Shown here: piece after piece, positions 15,459-24,639 of the stretch
Position numbering within the stretch: the stretch's first letter is position 1
Layout of the letters: the number at the start of each line of letters is the position of its first letter
Assembly (NCBI GenBank): GCA_963785255.1
Contig: CAWAUR010000013.1
Coordinates: 186,001-250,000 of the forward strand
Origin: Bog-159 sp963785255
GTDB taxonomy: Bacteria; Acidobacteriota; Terriglobia; Bryobacterales; Bryobacteraceae
Direction of reading: 5' to 3'
Length of the DNA stretch: 64,000 nt
Program-made: the position numbers and the translations under genes
Notes under the pieces: model-generated
The model's database searches: none
The model's input: only the letters and a program-made list of their open reading frames with translations
What the model was told of the DNA's origin: nothing

Positions 15459-18400
15459 TTCTTAGCTCCTGCCGCGGGAAGCAGTTCTTTCAGCCTGACG
15501 TACTGCAGGAAACGGCGGCCCAGCATCCTTCTTCCTCCGCCGAGGCGCTCGATGGCGGCGGCGTTGAGCGGCACGACCGCCTCGGTGACATCGTGTCCGG
15601 AGCCGGTGATTACCTCTTCGCCCGCGCCCACGATGCCCACCAGCACATTCTGATCGGCAGTCACTTCGTCGCCGGGAATGCCGATAATAATCAAATCGAT
15701 CTGGTCGATATCGCCGACCACGCGGCGCAATCCGCCGACGGGCTCGTTGGGATCGTCCGGTATGATCAACCCTTTTACATCCTGCAGGCTATTGGTAATG
15801 CTGCTCAGTTTGCCGGAGAGGTCCTTGAGCTCGCCGCGTTTCAACGCGGCTTTCTCCTCGGCCGACAGCGGCTGCACCCCCTCCGGTTCACCCAGCATGG
15901 GAGCCAGCCGGTCCGCCAGTTTGTCGTGAATCGCGCCGTACATCTGATGATATTCGTCGACGTAAAGATATCCGAGCTGCTGGCTGCGCCGGCTGATGGC
16001 CGAGCGAACCTTGGCCTGCGGGGGCAGATCGCCTGGCGCGGGCGGGCCGCTCTTCTCCGGCTCGCGCGCGGCGGCGCCTTGCATGGCGATTTCGAGCGAC
16101 CGCAAACGGTCCAGATAGTTCTTATAATCGTCGTGTTCGTTTACCCACGCCTCGTAAGCGATGCTGCCGCGGTACACCGCGTTGACGTCCGGCGGGGAGG
16201 GCGCATTGTCGAGAAGCTGATTGTAGGCCGCCAGTAACGACCCGCTGTCCTTGGGGTCGACCGCCGTGCCCGCCGCCCCTGCACCCACGCGCTGCGTCAT
16301 GCTGGCAACCAGGTTTTGCATCCGGAATTCCATGTACGAGAGCTTATTCTCATACGCCTGCCGGCCGGGCGCGTTCGGACTCAACAGCGCGTCGCTGCGC
16401 ATACCGAACGCCGCGGGGTCCAGGCGATAGCGCGCGTTCCGCAACATCTGTTCGACATCCTGCTCCTTCTTGCGCACGTCTTCCCAATCCACGGATTCGG
16501 CCTGCACCAGTTCGCGGAAATCGTCCATGGCGTCCTCCAGGTGCGACCATTGCGGCATGTCGTCGACCTGCTGCGGCGTTAGCCCCTCGAGACTGAGGCT
16601 CTGGTCGATGGCGGCGAACCGGTCCAGCGCCGACTGGCGGGATTGCGTATCGTAGCGCGTATCGCCGGCGCGCACTTGCTGGCGCAGCGTCAGGAATTGC
16701 GAGCGAAGGCTGTCGAGTTCATACAGGCCGGCGTAGTCGTCGCGCGCCCGCTTATAACCGTCCTCGAATGCGGAAAGCAACTCCGTCTCCTTGCTCACCG
16801 CCTCGGTGCGGTAGGTGTCGATATCGTGCAATGAACTCGATCTTACCGGCGACGTGTCCTGGACGCCGAGCGACCGCAACTGTTCGTCGGTCCTGGCCGA
16901 CAGTTGCATGGCGCCCAGAATGGCGCGGTAATCTTTCATGAGGTCGCGCAGATGCTGATTGGCGCCGGTGACTTCCGAGGGCAGAAACGCGCTGGCGCGC
17001 TCGATGGCGTCGAAGACTCCCAGGTAATCCAGGAACGACATGATGGGTTCGGTGAGGAACACGATGGCGAAACCCGCGCCCATAATCCAGGGGTTTCCAG
17101 ATTCCATCATGCCCGTGCTGACCGCCATCAGGAACAGCGAGACGCCGGAACGGATGGCGGACTCGCTGATGGCCACCGCGCGCTGCTCGGGCGTATCGTA
17201 ATTGCCCAACGCCGCCTGCGTAATGTCGAGCACCGACATCACCACGAATTCGGCGGGATTGACTTCCACCGCCGTCATCATGCGCAGGCCGATGGTGACG
17301 CCCTGGATGTTGCGGGCGGCCCCCACGCCGGCCTGCGCTTTGGTCACCTGCCCGGCCTTCAGTTGCTCTTCGAGCTGCGCCTCGCTGCGCACCGTCTGAT
17401 AGACCATCAGCGCGCCCAGGAAGCGGTTGACCCCACCGATGACTTGGCGCGTGACCTCCGTGGCCTTCGAGGCCGGCGCGCGCACGATGCGATTCTCCAC
17501 CAGGCGGCCGGTGCCCGCTTCGCGCGAGAACAACACCTGCCCCTCTGGCGACCTGACTAGCGAAACCAGCTCCTGCTGCAGATGCGTGAGTTCTTCCTGC
17601 AGGGCCGGGCGGCTGGCCTCCGGCGAATCCGGAAGTTGGGCTTCAACCAACTTGCGCAGCTCTTCAAGCTGGGCGGTGAGCGCGGCCTTGGTTTGGGCGG
17701 GCGATTCTCCGCTTTGTACCTTGGCGCGCAGGTTATCGGCCTTGGCGATCCCGTCGGCGATCTGCTGGGCGCGCGTGTCCACCGGCTGATCGCCCTGGAT
17801 GCGCATGAGCACCAGCGCGGTGTCGGTGACGATGGGCGCGGCGGTCGCGTCGGGCGGCTTGAAATCGCTCAGCTCGGGAGCCTTCATCGCGTCGCGTAGC
17901 GCCTGCTCGTATTTGGGCACTTCGGCCGCGCGTTCAGGCTTCGCCGGAGCTTTGTCGTGCACGCCTTTCCAGAAGGCTTCGCTGGCGACCTTAATCAGCT
18001 CCGCGCGCGCATCGACAATGGCTTTCTTGATCGCCTTGAAGCGCGCAATGCGCGCCTTGCGGGCTGCCGACGCCGCGTTGAAATCGGCGGTTTTCATGCC
18101 TTTCCGTTCCGGCTTGGGGGGCTCGCTTTGGATCTTTTCATCGATCCACCGGATGGCCGCTTCCGACTGCATCAACAGCGGATCGCTGGGGCGCAGGCCT
18201 TCGAAGGCCACGCCCGACACACCGGCGATACGCTGCCCTCCGGCCGTGATGGCTTCGATGAGCCGCACGTCCCGGCCGGACGCTGCCAGAAACACTTCGA
18301 ATCCGAGGCTGCGCAGGAACCAGACCATGCCTGGATTGACCATGGTTCGCGTGGCGATATCGTGCTGCGCAGAGACCGTAATGAGATCCGCGGGGGCGGC

Positions 18401-20464
18401 TTCTCCGGGGCCGCGCTTGGCGGCCTGTACCGTGCGCAGATCCTGCATCAACTTGATGAATCCCACCAACTCTCCCGGCCCGGCGATATGCGGCGCGCCG
18501 CCCTCCACCCAGCCGGATTGCATATGGTGAGTCATATTCCAGGCCTGGAAGCGCGCGGGATGCCCGAGCTTGGCCAGCTCCGCTTCAAAATTGGACCGCG
18601 CCGCGCCCGTGCTGTCCTGGGCCTTGCGCTTCAGATCGCTGGTACGCACATCCGGCACAACCACGAGCCGATTGCCGCCGGGCAGGTCGATAATGTAGCT
18701 GGTCGAAGCCGTGTCGATGTCGGCATCTTCGATGCGGGCTTTCTTGTCGGTCGCGGCGCGATCTTCTTGTTCCCGCAGGATTTTCCCCGTGTTTGGATCG
18801 CTGAACGCGGTGTCCGCAATATCGCCTGGAACGCCGGCCCGCCGGTAGCCTTCGACCAGCGGGTCGGCGGTACCGCCCGTAAGAGCCGGAAGATTATCCA
18901 GGGGCGCATTCGCGACTTGAAGCTTACCTCCGTTGGGAACGAACAATTCGACCATCGTCGGATTGGCCCTTAGCTTGGCGAGCGCGTCGGTCATGAATTG
19001 CGCTTTAGCGTTTTCGAACGCCTGCGCGCGCAACTTCACGTCGCCGATCCGGCTTCCCTCGCCGGCCTCCCACTCGGAGCGTTTGGCGTCGAACTCGCGC
19101 GCGGCCCGCTCTTGCACGCCTCTGGCCTGCGCTTCGGCTACATTTTTGAGCAGATCCTTGAAGCGCGGGTCGGCAAACTGCACGGCGCCGGCGCGCAGCT
19201 TGCCGATGGGAAATCTCTCGGCCAGGCTGGGCAGCAGACTGGTGTGATCCTCGTGCAGGTGCGTGATCATCACCTCGAAGATCGGCCGGTCGCCGATGAT
19301 GCCGCTCAAACGGTCGAGGATCGCGTGGCTGATATCCACGCCGCCGTCGGTGCCCACACCCGCATCGATCAGGCGCAGGCCCTGCTTGGTTTCGAGCACG
19401 CCGGCGGCGCCTGCGCCTACGGCCAGATGACGATACTGGCTGGTGATGACGTAGGCATCCGTCACAGTCTCGACGGCGATCGGCACGCCTTCCACCTCGA
19501 CGGTGGGAATTCGCGGGACGAAGGGAAACGGCAGCGTGGCCACCGGGGCCGGCGTCGACGTCTGCTGCTTATCTTTGGGCTGACTGACGGCTGCGGGAGC
19601 CTTGCACTGGTTGGCGCCGGCCTCGCCCAGACTGGTCAGATCGATGGGGATCGCGTAGTAGACGATCGGCGTATAACTGAGGATGGGCTCGTCGAGGACG
19701 ATGGTTTGCGTGACGTCCTTCGCGCCATGGATGCCCGGGCTGGTGATTTGCACCTCCTGCCACAGGCTGGCCGGGGCAGGCGGCGGAGGTTCGGGTCCGA
19801 TGAAGGTGTAACTCGCCAGCGGCGGCGGCACGCACGCGAGCGGGCCGCCGTTTTGGCCTGCGCCGCTTTGTCCCGCCCCGGCGTCCGGCGCGGGCTGCCG
19901 CTGCACATTCGGACCATCCCCGTGCGTCTGCTGCACCACGTGCGCCGCTTCGTGCGCCATCAACTTCAGATCCGCCGGGCTCTCGGATGGTCCCAGCCAG
20001 ATATCGCGGCCGTGGGTGAAGGCCTTGGCGCCCAGGCTCTGCGCCATCTGGCGATCGCCGGGGGCGCCGTGCACCCGCACCTGGCTGAGATCGGCACCCA
20101 GCGACGGCTCTACCCGTTCGCGAAAATCGGGGCTGAGCGGCAAGCCGGCATCCGCGGTGGGAATCGCGGAGGCATTCGGCTGCGGAGGAATCGCCGGGGC
20201 CAAGCTTGGAGGCAACTGCTTCGGCAGCCCCCCCGTGACCTCATCCGCCACGCGGTCGGCCTCCCGCTCAAAGGGATCGCCTGCCTGACCCGAAACCAGC
20301 TTAGTCTGGACGCCTAGCGGGCCGCCTGGACCATTCAGAAACAACGGCAAACCCGCTTGCGCGCCGCTGCTTTCCGCCCATTGCGTGCCTGGACAAGCTG
20401 CCGGTGCGCGCACTGCGGCCGTGCCCTTCTTCTCCTCCGGCTTGGCCGCTACGGTGGTTCCCAT
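15455..20464 (-). CDS. DUF4157 (eCIS-core) protein P1 with metallo-beta-lactamase-type motif
   Basis: 1669 residues from the ATG at 20464, chosen because it restores the leader MGTTVAAKPEEKKG shared with P2 and P3 and has GGAAGA just upstream. Order: leader; AGLPLFL motif (about 37); DUF4157 domain with FEREADRVADEV (about 67), LSQVRVHGAP and the zincin-like HEAAHVVQQ (about 170); a Pro/Gly linker; then VGAGAAGVLETKQGLRLIDA with THLHEDHTSLLP (about 398), the HXHXDH metal site of metallo-beta-lactamase-fold hydrolases; then long helical, partly coiled regions and a hydrophobic stretch (about 1085-1150). DUF4157 marks proteins carried or processed by eCIS particles. A hydrolase or nuclease payload is the simplest reading; substrate unknown. 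Confidence 0.85.
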   Translation of the reverse strand: MGTTVAAKPEEKKGTAAVRAPAACPGTQWAESSGAQAGLPLFLNGPGGPLGVQTKLVSGQAGDPFEREADRVADEVTGGLPKQLPPSLAPAIPPQPNASAIPTADAGLPLSPDFRERVEPSLGADLSQVRVHGAPGDRQMAQSLGAKAFTHGRDIWLGPSESPADLKLMAHEAAHVVQQTHGDGPNVQRQPAPDAGAGQSGAGQNGGPLACVPPPLASYTFIGPEPPPPAPASLWQEVQITSPGIHGAKDVTQTIVLDEPILSYTPIVYYAIPIDLTSLGEAGANQCKAPAAVSQPKDKQQTSTPAPVATLPFPFVPRIPTVEVEGVPIAVETVTDAYVITSQYRHLAVGAGAAGVLETKQGLRLIDAGVGTDGGVDISHAILDRLSGIIGDRPIFEVMITHLHEDHTSLLPSLAERFPIGKLRAGAVQFADPRFKDLLKNVAEAQARGVQERAAREFDAKRSEWEAGEGSRIGDVKLRAQAFENAKAQFMTDALAKLRANPTMVELFVPNGGKLQVANAPLDNLPALTGGTADPLVEGYRRAGVPGDIADTAFSDPNTGKILREQEDRAATDKKARIEDADIDTASTSYIIDLPGGNRLVVVPDVRTSDLKRKAQDSTGAARSNFEAELAKLGHPARFQAWNMTHHMQSGWVEGGAPHIAGPGELVGFIKLMQDLRTVQAAKRGPGEAAPADLITVSAQHDIATRTMVNPGMVWFLRSLGFEVFLAASGRDVRLIEAITAGGQRIAGVSGVAFEGLRPSDPLLMQSEAAIRWIDEKIQSEPPKPERKGMKTADFNAASAARKARIARFKAIKKAIVDARAELIKVASEAFWKGVHDKAPAKPERAAEVPKYEQALRDAMKAPELSDFKPPDATAAPIVTDTALVLMRIQGDQPVDTRAQQIADGIAKADNLRAKVQSGESPAQTKAALTAQLEELRKLVEAQLPDSPEASRPALQEELTHLQQELVSLVRSPEGQVLFSREAGTGRLVENRIVRAPASKATEVTRQVIGGVNRFLGALMVYQTVRSEAQLEEQLKAGQVTKAQAGVGAARNIQGVTIGLRMMTAVEVNPAEFVVMSVLDITQAALGNYDTPEQRAVAISESAIRSGVSLFLMAVSTGMMESGNPWIMGAGFAIVFLTEPIMSFLDYLGVFDAIERASAFLPSEVTGANQHLRDLMKDYRAILGAMQLSARTDEQLRSLGVQDTSPVRSSSLHDIDTYRTEAVSKETELLSAFEDGYKRARDDYAGLYELDSLRSQFLTLRQQVRAGDTRYDTQSRQSALDRFAAIDQSLSLEGLTPQQVDDMPQWSHLEDAMDDFRELVQAESVDWEDVRKKEQDVEQMLRNARYRLDPAAFGMRSDALLSPNAPGRQAYENKLSYMEFRMQNLVASMTQRVGAGAAGTAVDPKDSGSLLAAYNQLLDNAPSPPDVNAVYRGSIAYEAWVNEHDDYKNYLDRLRSLEIAMQGAAAREPEKSGPPAPGDLPPQAKVRSAISRRSQQLGYLYVDEYHQMYGAIHDKLADRLAPMLGEPEGVQPLSAEEKAALKRGELKDLSGKLSSITNSLQDVKGLIIPDDPNEPVGGLRRVVGDIDQIDLIIIGIPGDEVTADQNVLVGIVGAGEEVITGSGHDVTEAVVPLNAAAIERLGGGRRMLGRRFLQYVRLKELLPAAGAKK

Positions 20465-20475
20465 ACGATCTTCCA

Positions 20476-21606
20476 TCAATCCTGGCGAACCAGCAGATGG
20501 AACACATTCCACCTGCCCTCGACCAATGCATGCGATCCGGGATGGCGTCTCAATTCACAAGTCAAACGGGCCAGATCCGATGCAGCCGCTGGAGTGAGCG
20601 CCGGACTCCGCCGCGAGAAGCTGTAGGTGTTCATCCATGCACCGGCGATTAGTACCCTGTCTGACGACAGGCGAATGCCCAACGAGGTGCGCATTGGTGT
20701 TAAGGGAGACATGGAAGACATGGAAAACGCCTCCAGAATCGCCGCAACCTCCCGGACATGCCTCGGATGGAGGATCCTGTAGCTTGCAGGGAAGAATTGT
20801 CTGTGCGCCGCCACGGCCACCATCGCCGCGGCTGCCGCAGCCGCGCACCAGCGATGCCAGGGCTGCGATGGCAAGACGCCCCGCGCTTCCATCCATAAGC
20901 CGCATACCATCAAAAAGACCGACGTCCACTGCGCTTCGGAAAATCCAAACAGATAATGCCGATCCGCATCGCCGCGCGCATACTCCAGGCAAAAGCGCGC
21001 CAGACCGTACACCGCGACGTACATCGCCAGAGCCGCGCCTGGCGGACACCCTTTCAGGACCAAGACACTGCCCGCCAGGACCGTGCACATCACGGTCAGC
21101 GACTCGAGAGCTTGCACCGGAAAAAGCCGTACGCCGGCCAGATAACGAGGAAATCCGGCCACCACATGCTTCGTACCATAGCGAACTCCCCAGCGCCAAG
21201 GCCGGCCATGACAGCATCCGGCCATCAGGCAGCCTAGCCGCCCGCAACCCAGAAACATGCCGACGGAAAGGATGGTCACATCCAGATACGGCAATACCGG
21301 CCGGCCCGTCAGGCGTAGAAGAAGCGCGGCCGCGCCCAGGACGGCGATTTCATGATGATAGTAAGTAAGCTGCTCTTCCCCAGTCACTAACTTGGCGGCC
21401 GCGGCCATTGCCAGGAAAGCGGCGATCGCGGCCAGCGCCACTCCCGCCATCACCGGCATGGAAAGGTCTCGCCCAGCCGATAATACCGCCGCCAGCGCAA
21501 TGGCGCAGACCAGCCCCGTCGAGCCACACAGCCGAAATGTGCACACAGATCGGCCGGCCACACGTATCTCCGGCGCGATCCATCGATCCATGAAATTGTC
21601 AGTCAT
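20476..21606 (-). CDS. Lgt-like multi-pass membrane protein
   Basis: 376 residues from the ATG at 21606, which overlaps the HEAT gene stop. Several hydrophobic segments are visible. GMFLGCGRLGCLMAGCCHGR followed by GFPRYLAGVRLFPVQALESL resembles the signature of prolipoprotein diacylglyceryl transferases (GR-G-F--G---GRP ... PVQ-YE). The last 100 residues (from about FFPASYRILHP) form a soluble domain not found in plain Lgt. The housekeeping enzyme lipidates lipoprotein cysteines in the inner membrane; this one, in a payload array, may be a divergent paralogue with another job, such as membrane anchoring or protection. It lies 11 bases before P1. Confidence 0.7.
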   Translation of the reverse strand: MTDNFMDRWIAPEIRVAGRSVCTFRLCGSTGLVCAIALAAVLSAGRDLSMPVMAGVALAAIAAFLAMAAAAKLVTGEEQLTYYHHEIAVLGAAALLLRLTGRPVLPYLDVTILSVGMFLGCGRLGCLMAGCCHGRPWRWGVRYGTKHVVAGFPRYLAGVRLFPVQALESLTVMCTVLAGSVLVLKGCPPGAALAMYVAVYGLARFCLEYARGDADRHYLFGFSEAQWTSVFLMVCGLWMEARGVLPSQPWHRWCAAAAAAAMVAVAAHRQFFPASYRILHPRHVREVAAILEAFSMSSMSPLTPMRTSLGIRLSSDRVLIAGAWMNTYSFSRRSPALTPAAASDLARLTCELRRHPGSHALVEGRWNVFHLLVRQD

Positions 21607-22222
21607 CGCCCGAAGCCCCCCCCCAGCCTGCGTCCACAATTAACGCGCGCGCCTCGGCGTCGTCCTCGCGTTCGAGGTGCCGCCTGAGAATATCCTGCGC
21701 CTCCGGTCCGCCGGCGGAGATCAATCCTTTTATGGCGCTGTATCGAATCGAAGCGCTGGCGCTGCGCAACAGGCGCGCCAGCGCTCCCACCGCTTCCGGG
21801 TCTCCCATCCCTCCCACCAGCACCGCGGCGTGCTTCACGGTATCCGGATCGCGATCCTGCAGGAGATCCATCAACGCCTGGCTGGCCTCCCTATTTTGAA
21901 AGACGGCGGCCGCTTCCATGGCGCCCGGCAGAACAATCGGATCCCGGCGGCTGGCGGCCCGCCGCAAGACCCGCAGGATCGCGGGCAGCGTGCTCTCTTC
22001 GGCGAAATGCCGGAGCAATAATAAGATGCGCCAGTGACAGACCGATCCCAAGGCGTCGTCGTCCAGGCCTTCGATCAGGACAGTCGCGATCGGCGGACCC
22101 TGCGCCACGAACCACGCGCGCGCGGCGTCGTAAGTCCCCGGCATATCGCTGGCCAGGTCTATGAGCCGGCGCCTGGTGAGCGAGTCTTCGCCGCGATGAG
22201 AGGTCCCGCCAGGTTGGCTCAT
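21599..22222 (-). CDS. HEAT-repeat protein
   Basis: 207 residues made of short helical pairs: TLPAILRVLRRAASRRDPIV, SQALMDLLQDRDPDTVKHAA, VLVGGMGDPEAVGALARLLR and SIRYSAIKGLISAGGPEAQD. These are HEAT/PBS-lyase-type repeats, a scaffold for protein binding. It overlaps the P5 stop (ATGA) and the Lgt-like start, so it is part of the payload operon. A binding partner for P5 or P1 (chaperone or immunity) is plausible but unproven. Confidence 0.75.
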   Translation of the reverse strand: MSQPGGTSHRGEDSLTRRRLIDLASDMPGTYDAARAWFVAQGPPIATVLIEGLDDDALGSVCHWRILLLLRHFAEESTLPAILRVLRRAASRRDPIVLPGAMEAAAVFQNREASQALMDLLQDRDPDTVKHAAVLVGGMGDPEAVGALARLLRSASASIRYSAIKGLISAGGPEAQDILRRHLEREDDAEARALIVDAGWGGASGDD

Positions 22223-24261
22223 AAGTCAAAACCAAAGACCGCTTTAACCTGGTCAGTGAAAAATTTCTTGTCCCGTGGAAGAATCTCGGGGTTGGCGTCT
22301 ACTTTCGCCTTTAAATGAGACAGCACCGCTTTGGCCACCTCCGGCGCCAGCGCGCCCTGCATGATCTTAAGCCGATTGGGAATATTTTGGTCTGGCTTAA
22401 TCGAACCGTAGTTGGGAGCCGGCCCCGTTTCGGGATTGCTGTACCGTCTTTCCCGCAGAGCCGCATAAATCTCCGTCTCGGGATATTCGTAGGTTTCGTA
22501 GGCCTGCTGCGTTTTCAACCGATCGCTTTCAGACTTCGGCAGAGTGCTCCTGAATTCGTCCATGACCTCAGTGGAATACAGATCTCCGTACAGGGAATGT
22601 CCTCCGATTTCGTGAGCCACGTTTGGCCACACGTTCTTTGGATCGGCCTCCACGTTCTTAACCCACGACATCCCGAAGTGGAAGATCTTGCTTGTCCCTG
22701 ACGTCCAGGCGTACCGGCCTTCTTGTAAGGCGACCTGCGGTTCGAAACCGGGGTTCCAGCCGGCCATGACTTTTTCCAACTCGGTGCCTTTTACGCTCGC
22801 CACCACCTTGTTCCAAGCTTCCGGCGCGCGGCGGTAGGTCCAGTCGTCCTGGTCCGCTTTCAACTGAGAGGTCCATTCGACATCCGGCCCCTTTTGTAGC
22901 GCGCCCTTCGTCACCTCGTTTTTCAAAACGTCGTCCGTGGTCACCTTGACGTCGATCTTCGGATTCACCACGCCTTTCGCCTTGGCATCTTCCTCGGCCT
23001 GTTTTCGCTGCTTCTCCTCCTCCTGCTTGCGCTTCTCTTCCAGGAAGTCGCCTTCAACGTGGGCCAGTCTTTCGATTTCCTTTTGGCGATCCGACTTACA
23101 TCTCTGCAGCCGCAGGCCCGACCGGGTAAGTTGCGCCGCCCGGCTGCCGAGCGTGGACAAGCCAACCCTGGCGCCGCTCCAAAGCGCGCTCACTACGTGT
23201 AGCGCCGAAAGGTCCGCTTCCTCCTCCGCCGCACCGCCGGAATCGGGCTGCGGAAGAGCCGACGACGATGAAGTGGCGCCGCCCTGTTGCACCACGTGGG
23301 CCAGCTCGTGAGCCAGCAGAGCGTCGCCCACCGGACTTCCCGGTTGATACTCTCCAGTTCCGAAAGCGATGTGATCGCCTACCGTGAAGGCGCGCGCGCT
23401 ATATTTCGCCGAAAGCCGCCCTGCGCCTCCATCCGTGTGCACACGAACCTGGGAGAAGTCTTTCCCAAACGCCGATTCCATGCGGGTGCGGACGCCGCCG
23501 TCCAGGCTGCGGCCGGAACCCATGTGCGCCCGAGTGGCGCGCGGTGCGCCCGATTCCGCCGATCCGTCGCGCTTAAATAGCGGGCCAGCCTGCGCGGGCG
23601 CGCCTCCGCCGGCTTCGGGCGCCGGACCCGCCGCTTCGTCCGGTACACCGGTCAACTCGCCGGTAGCGCTCCACGTAGCGACGGCGTCTTCGACACGCGC
23701 GCAGACGATCGGAATCAACTCGCCGGCCGTTTGCACGCCGGATGCCTCGGGCGCATAGCGGGCGATCGCGCGCTCGATCTGTTCGCCGCTCCGGCCGGCG
23801 TAATAGTTGAACCAGTGATCGATCCAGGGACAACCCGCTACCGACCAGATAGTGCCCGAAAGCCCTTGCTCCACGGTGGCGCAAACCGCCGCCCGCAGTT
23901 GCGCCAGGAACGCGCTCTGGGTCATTTGTCCGGCCGCCAACGCCGCCGCGCCGTCGTCCACGATCACGCCTGGCATCAAGCTGGTGGCGGCAGCCGTGGC
24001 GACGGTTGCGGGCGCGGTTTCCCCCGCCGGCGCCGCGGCAGCCTCGGATGAAATTGGCGCGGCATCCTTCGAAAATCGTTGCAACGCGAAACCAACCGGC
24101 GTCAGGGAGGGCATTACGGCGCGATCCGAAGAATACGACGATTCACGCAGGAAGGCTGGCATGCCTGCCCCGGCGCCGCTATCGGAGGGCCCCGCGGACC
24201 TTTTCGGCGAAGCGGCCCGCGGCCGCGGCGCCCGCTTCTTCTTGGATGGATCAAATTCCAT
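22219..24261 (-). CDS. DUF4157 protein P5 with a second zincin-like site
   Basis: 680 residues. A basic N-terminus (MEFDPSKKKRAPRPR) lacks the VAAKPEEKK leader of P1-P3 but has AGMPAFL (about 32). After a low-complexity and helical region comes DUF4157: RMESAFGKDFSQVRVHTDGG and HELAHVVQQ (about 317). A charged coiled coil follows (about 390-425, FLEEKRKQEEEKQRKQAEED). The C-terminal domain has its own HEXXH-like motif in NVAHEIGGHSLYGD (about 546), followed by acidic residues, which suggests a second zinc metalloprotease or zincin-like fold as the payload. It follows the immunity-like gene by 32 bases and overlaps the HEAT gene. Confidence 0.85.
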   Translation of the reverse strand: MEFDPSKKKRAPRPRAASPKRSAGPSDSGAGAGMPAFLRESSYSSDRAVMPSLTPVGFALQRFSKDAAPISSEAAAAPAGETAPATVATAAATSLMPGVIVDDGAAALAAGQMTQSAFLAQLRAAVCATVEQGLSGTIWSVAGCPWIDHWFNYYAGRSGEQIERAIARYAPEASGVQTAGELIPIVCARVEDAVATWSATGELTGVPDEAAGPAPEAGGGAPAQAGPLFKRDGSAESGAPRATRAHMGSGRSLDGGVRTRMESAFGKDFSQVRVHTDGGAGRLSAKYSARAFTVGDHIAFGTGEYQPGSPVGDALLAHELAHVVQQGGATSSSSALPQPDSGGAAEEEADLSALHVVSALWSGARVGLSTLGSRAAQLTRSGLRLQRCKSDRQKEIERLAHVEGDFLEEKRKQEEEKQRKQAEEDAKAKGVVNPKIDVKVTTDDVLKNEVTKGALQKGPDVEWTSQLKADQDDWTYRRAPEAWNKVVASVKGTELEKVMAGWNPGFEPQVALQEGRYAWTSGTSKIFHFGMSWVKNVEADPKNVWPNVAHEIGGHSLYGDLYSTEVMDEFRSTLPKSESDRLKTQQAYETYEYPETEIYAALRERRYSNPETGPAPNYGSIKPDQNIPNRLKIMQGALAPEVAKAVLSHLKAKVDANPEILPRDKKFFTDQVKAVFGFDL

Positions 24262-24293
24262 AGCGTTCCGGTTCTAGCGCGCCCGATCTATCT

Positions 24294-24635
24294 CTAGGCA
24301 ATACGCAATCGCGACCATGTCACCTCGATACGCGGCTTAATTCGCACTTCAAGTCTGGATTCGAAACGGCCGGCCTCGAATGACCCAACCAACAGCCCGT
24401 CTCGAATGGACAGGTGTTCCGCGCCCTCCTCCGTCACGCTGATCAGCTTATGGCCGTGGCTCCAGATGACCGTCTCGACGGATTGCGCGAGGGTATTGAA
24501 CGAGAAGCGCAGCCTGACGCCCGCCTCGCCGGCAACCTCGTAACACCAATAGCCATCTTCCGGTGCGGCCTCCACCGGTTCCGCCTCGAAGAATTCGAGC
24601 ATTTCCAGAGCGTCGGGTACTCGTAGTGTATGCAT
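24294..24635 (-). CDS. Probable immunity protein for the toxin domain of P2
   Basis: 113 residues, acidic and beta-rich: LEMLEFFEAEPVEAAPEDGY, CYEV, VRLRFSFNTLAQSVETVIWS, GLLVGSFEAGRF and RIKPRIEVTWSRL. The pattern (F-FE-EP near the start, LRFSFN--E-SV-T-, ending VK-WS-L) is one I associate with immunity genes next to polymorphic toxins. It starts 4 bases after the P2 stop, the usual toxin-immunity arrangement. It should bind the P2 C-terminal domain and protect the producer. The family name is not certain to me. Confidence 0.65.
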   Translation of the reverse strand: MHTLRVPDALEMLEFFEAEPVEAAPEDGYWCYEVAGEAGVRLRFSFNTLAQSVETVIWSHGHKLISVTEEGAEHLSIRDGLLVGSFEAGRFESRLEVRIKPRIEVTWSRLRIA

Positions 24636-24639
24636 ATCG

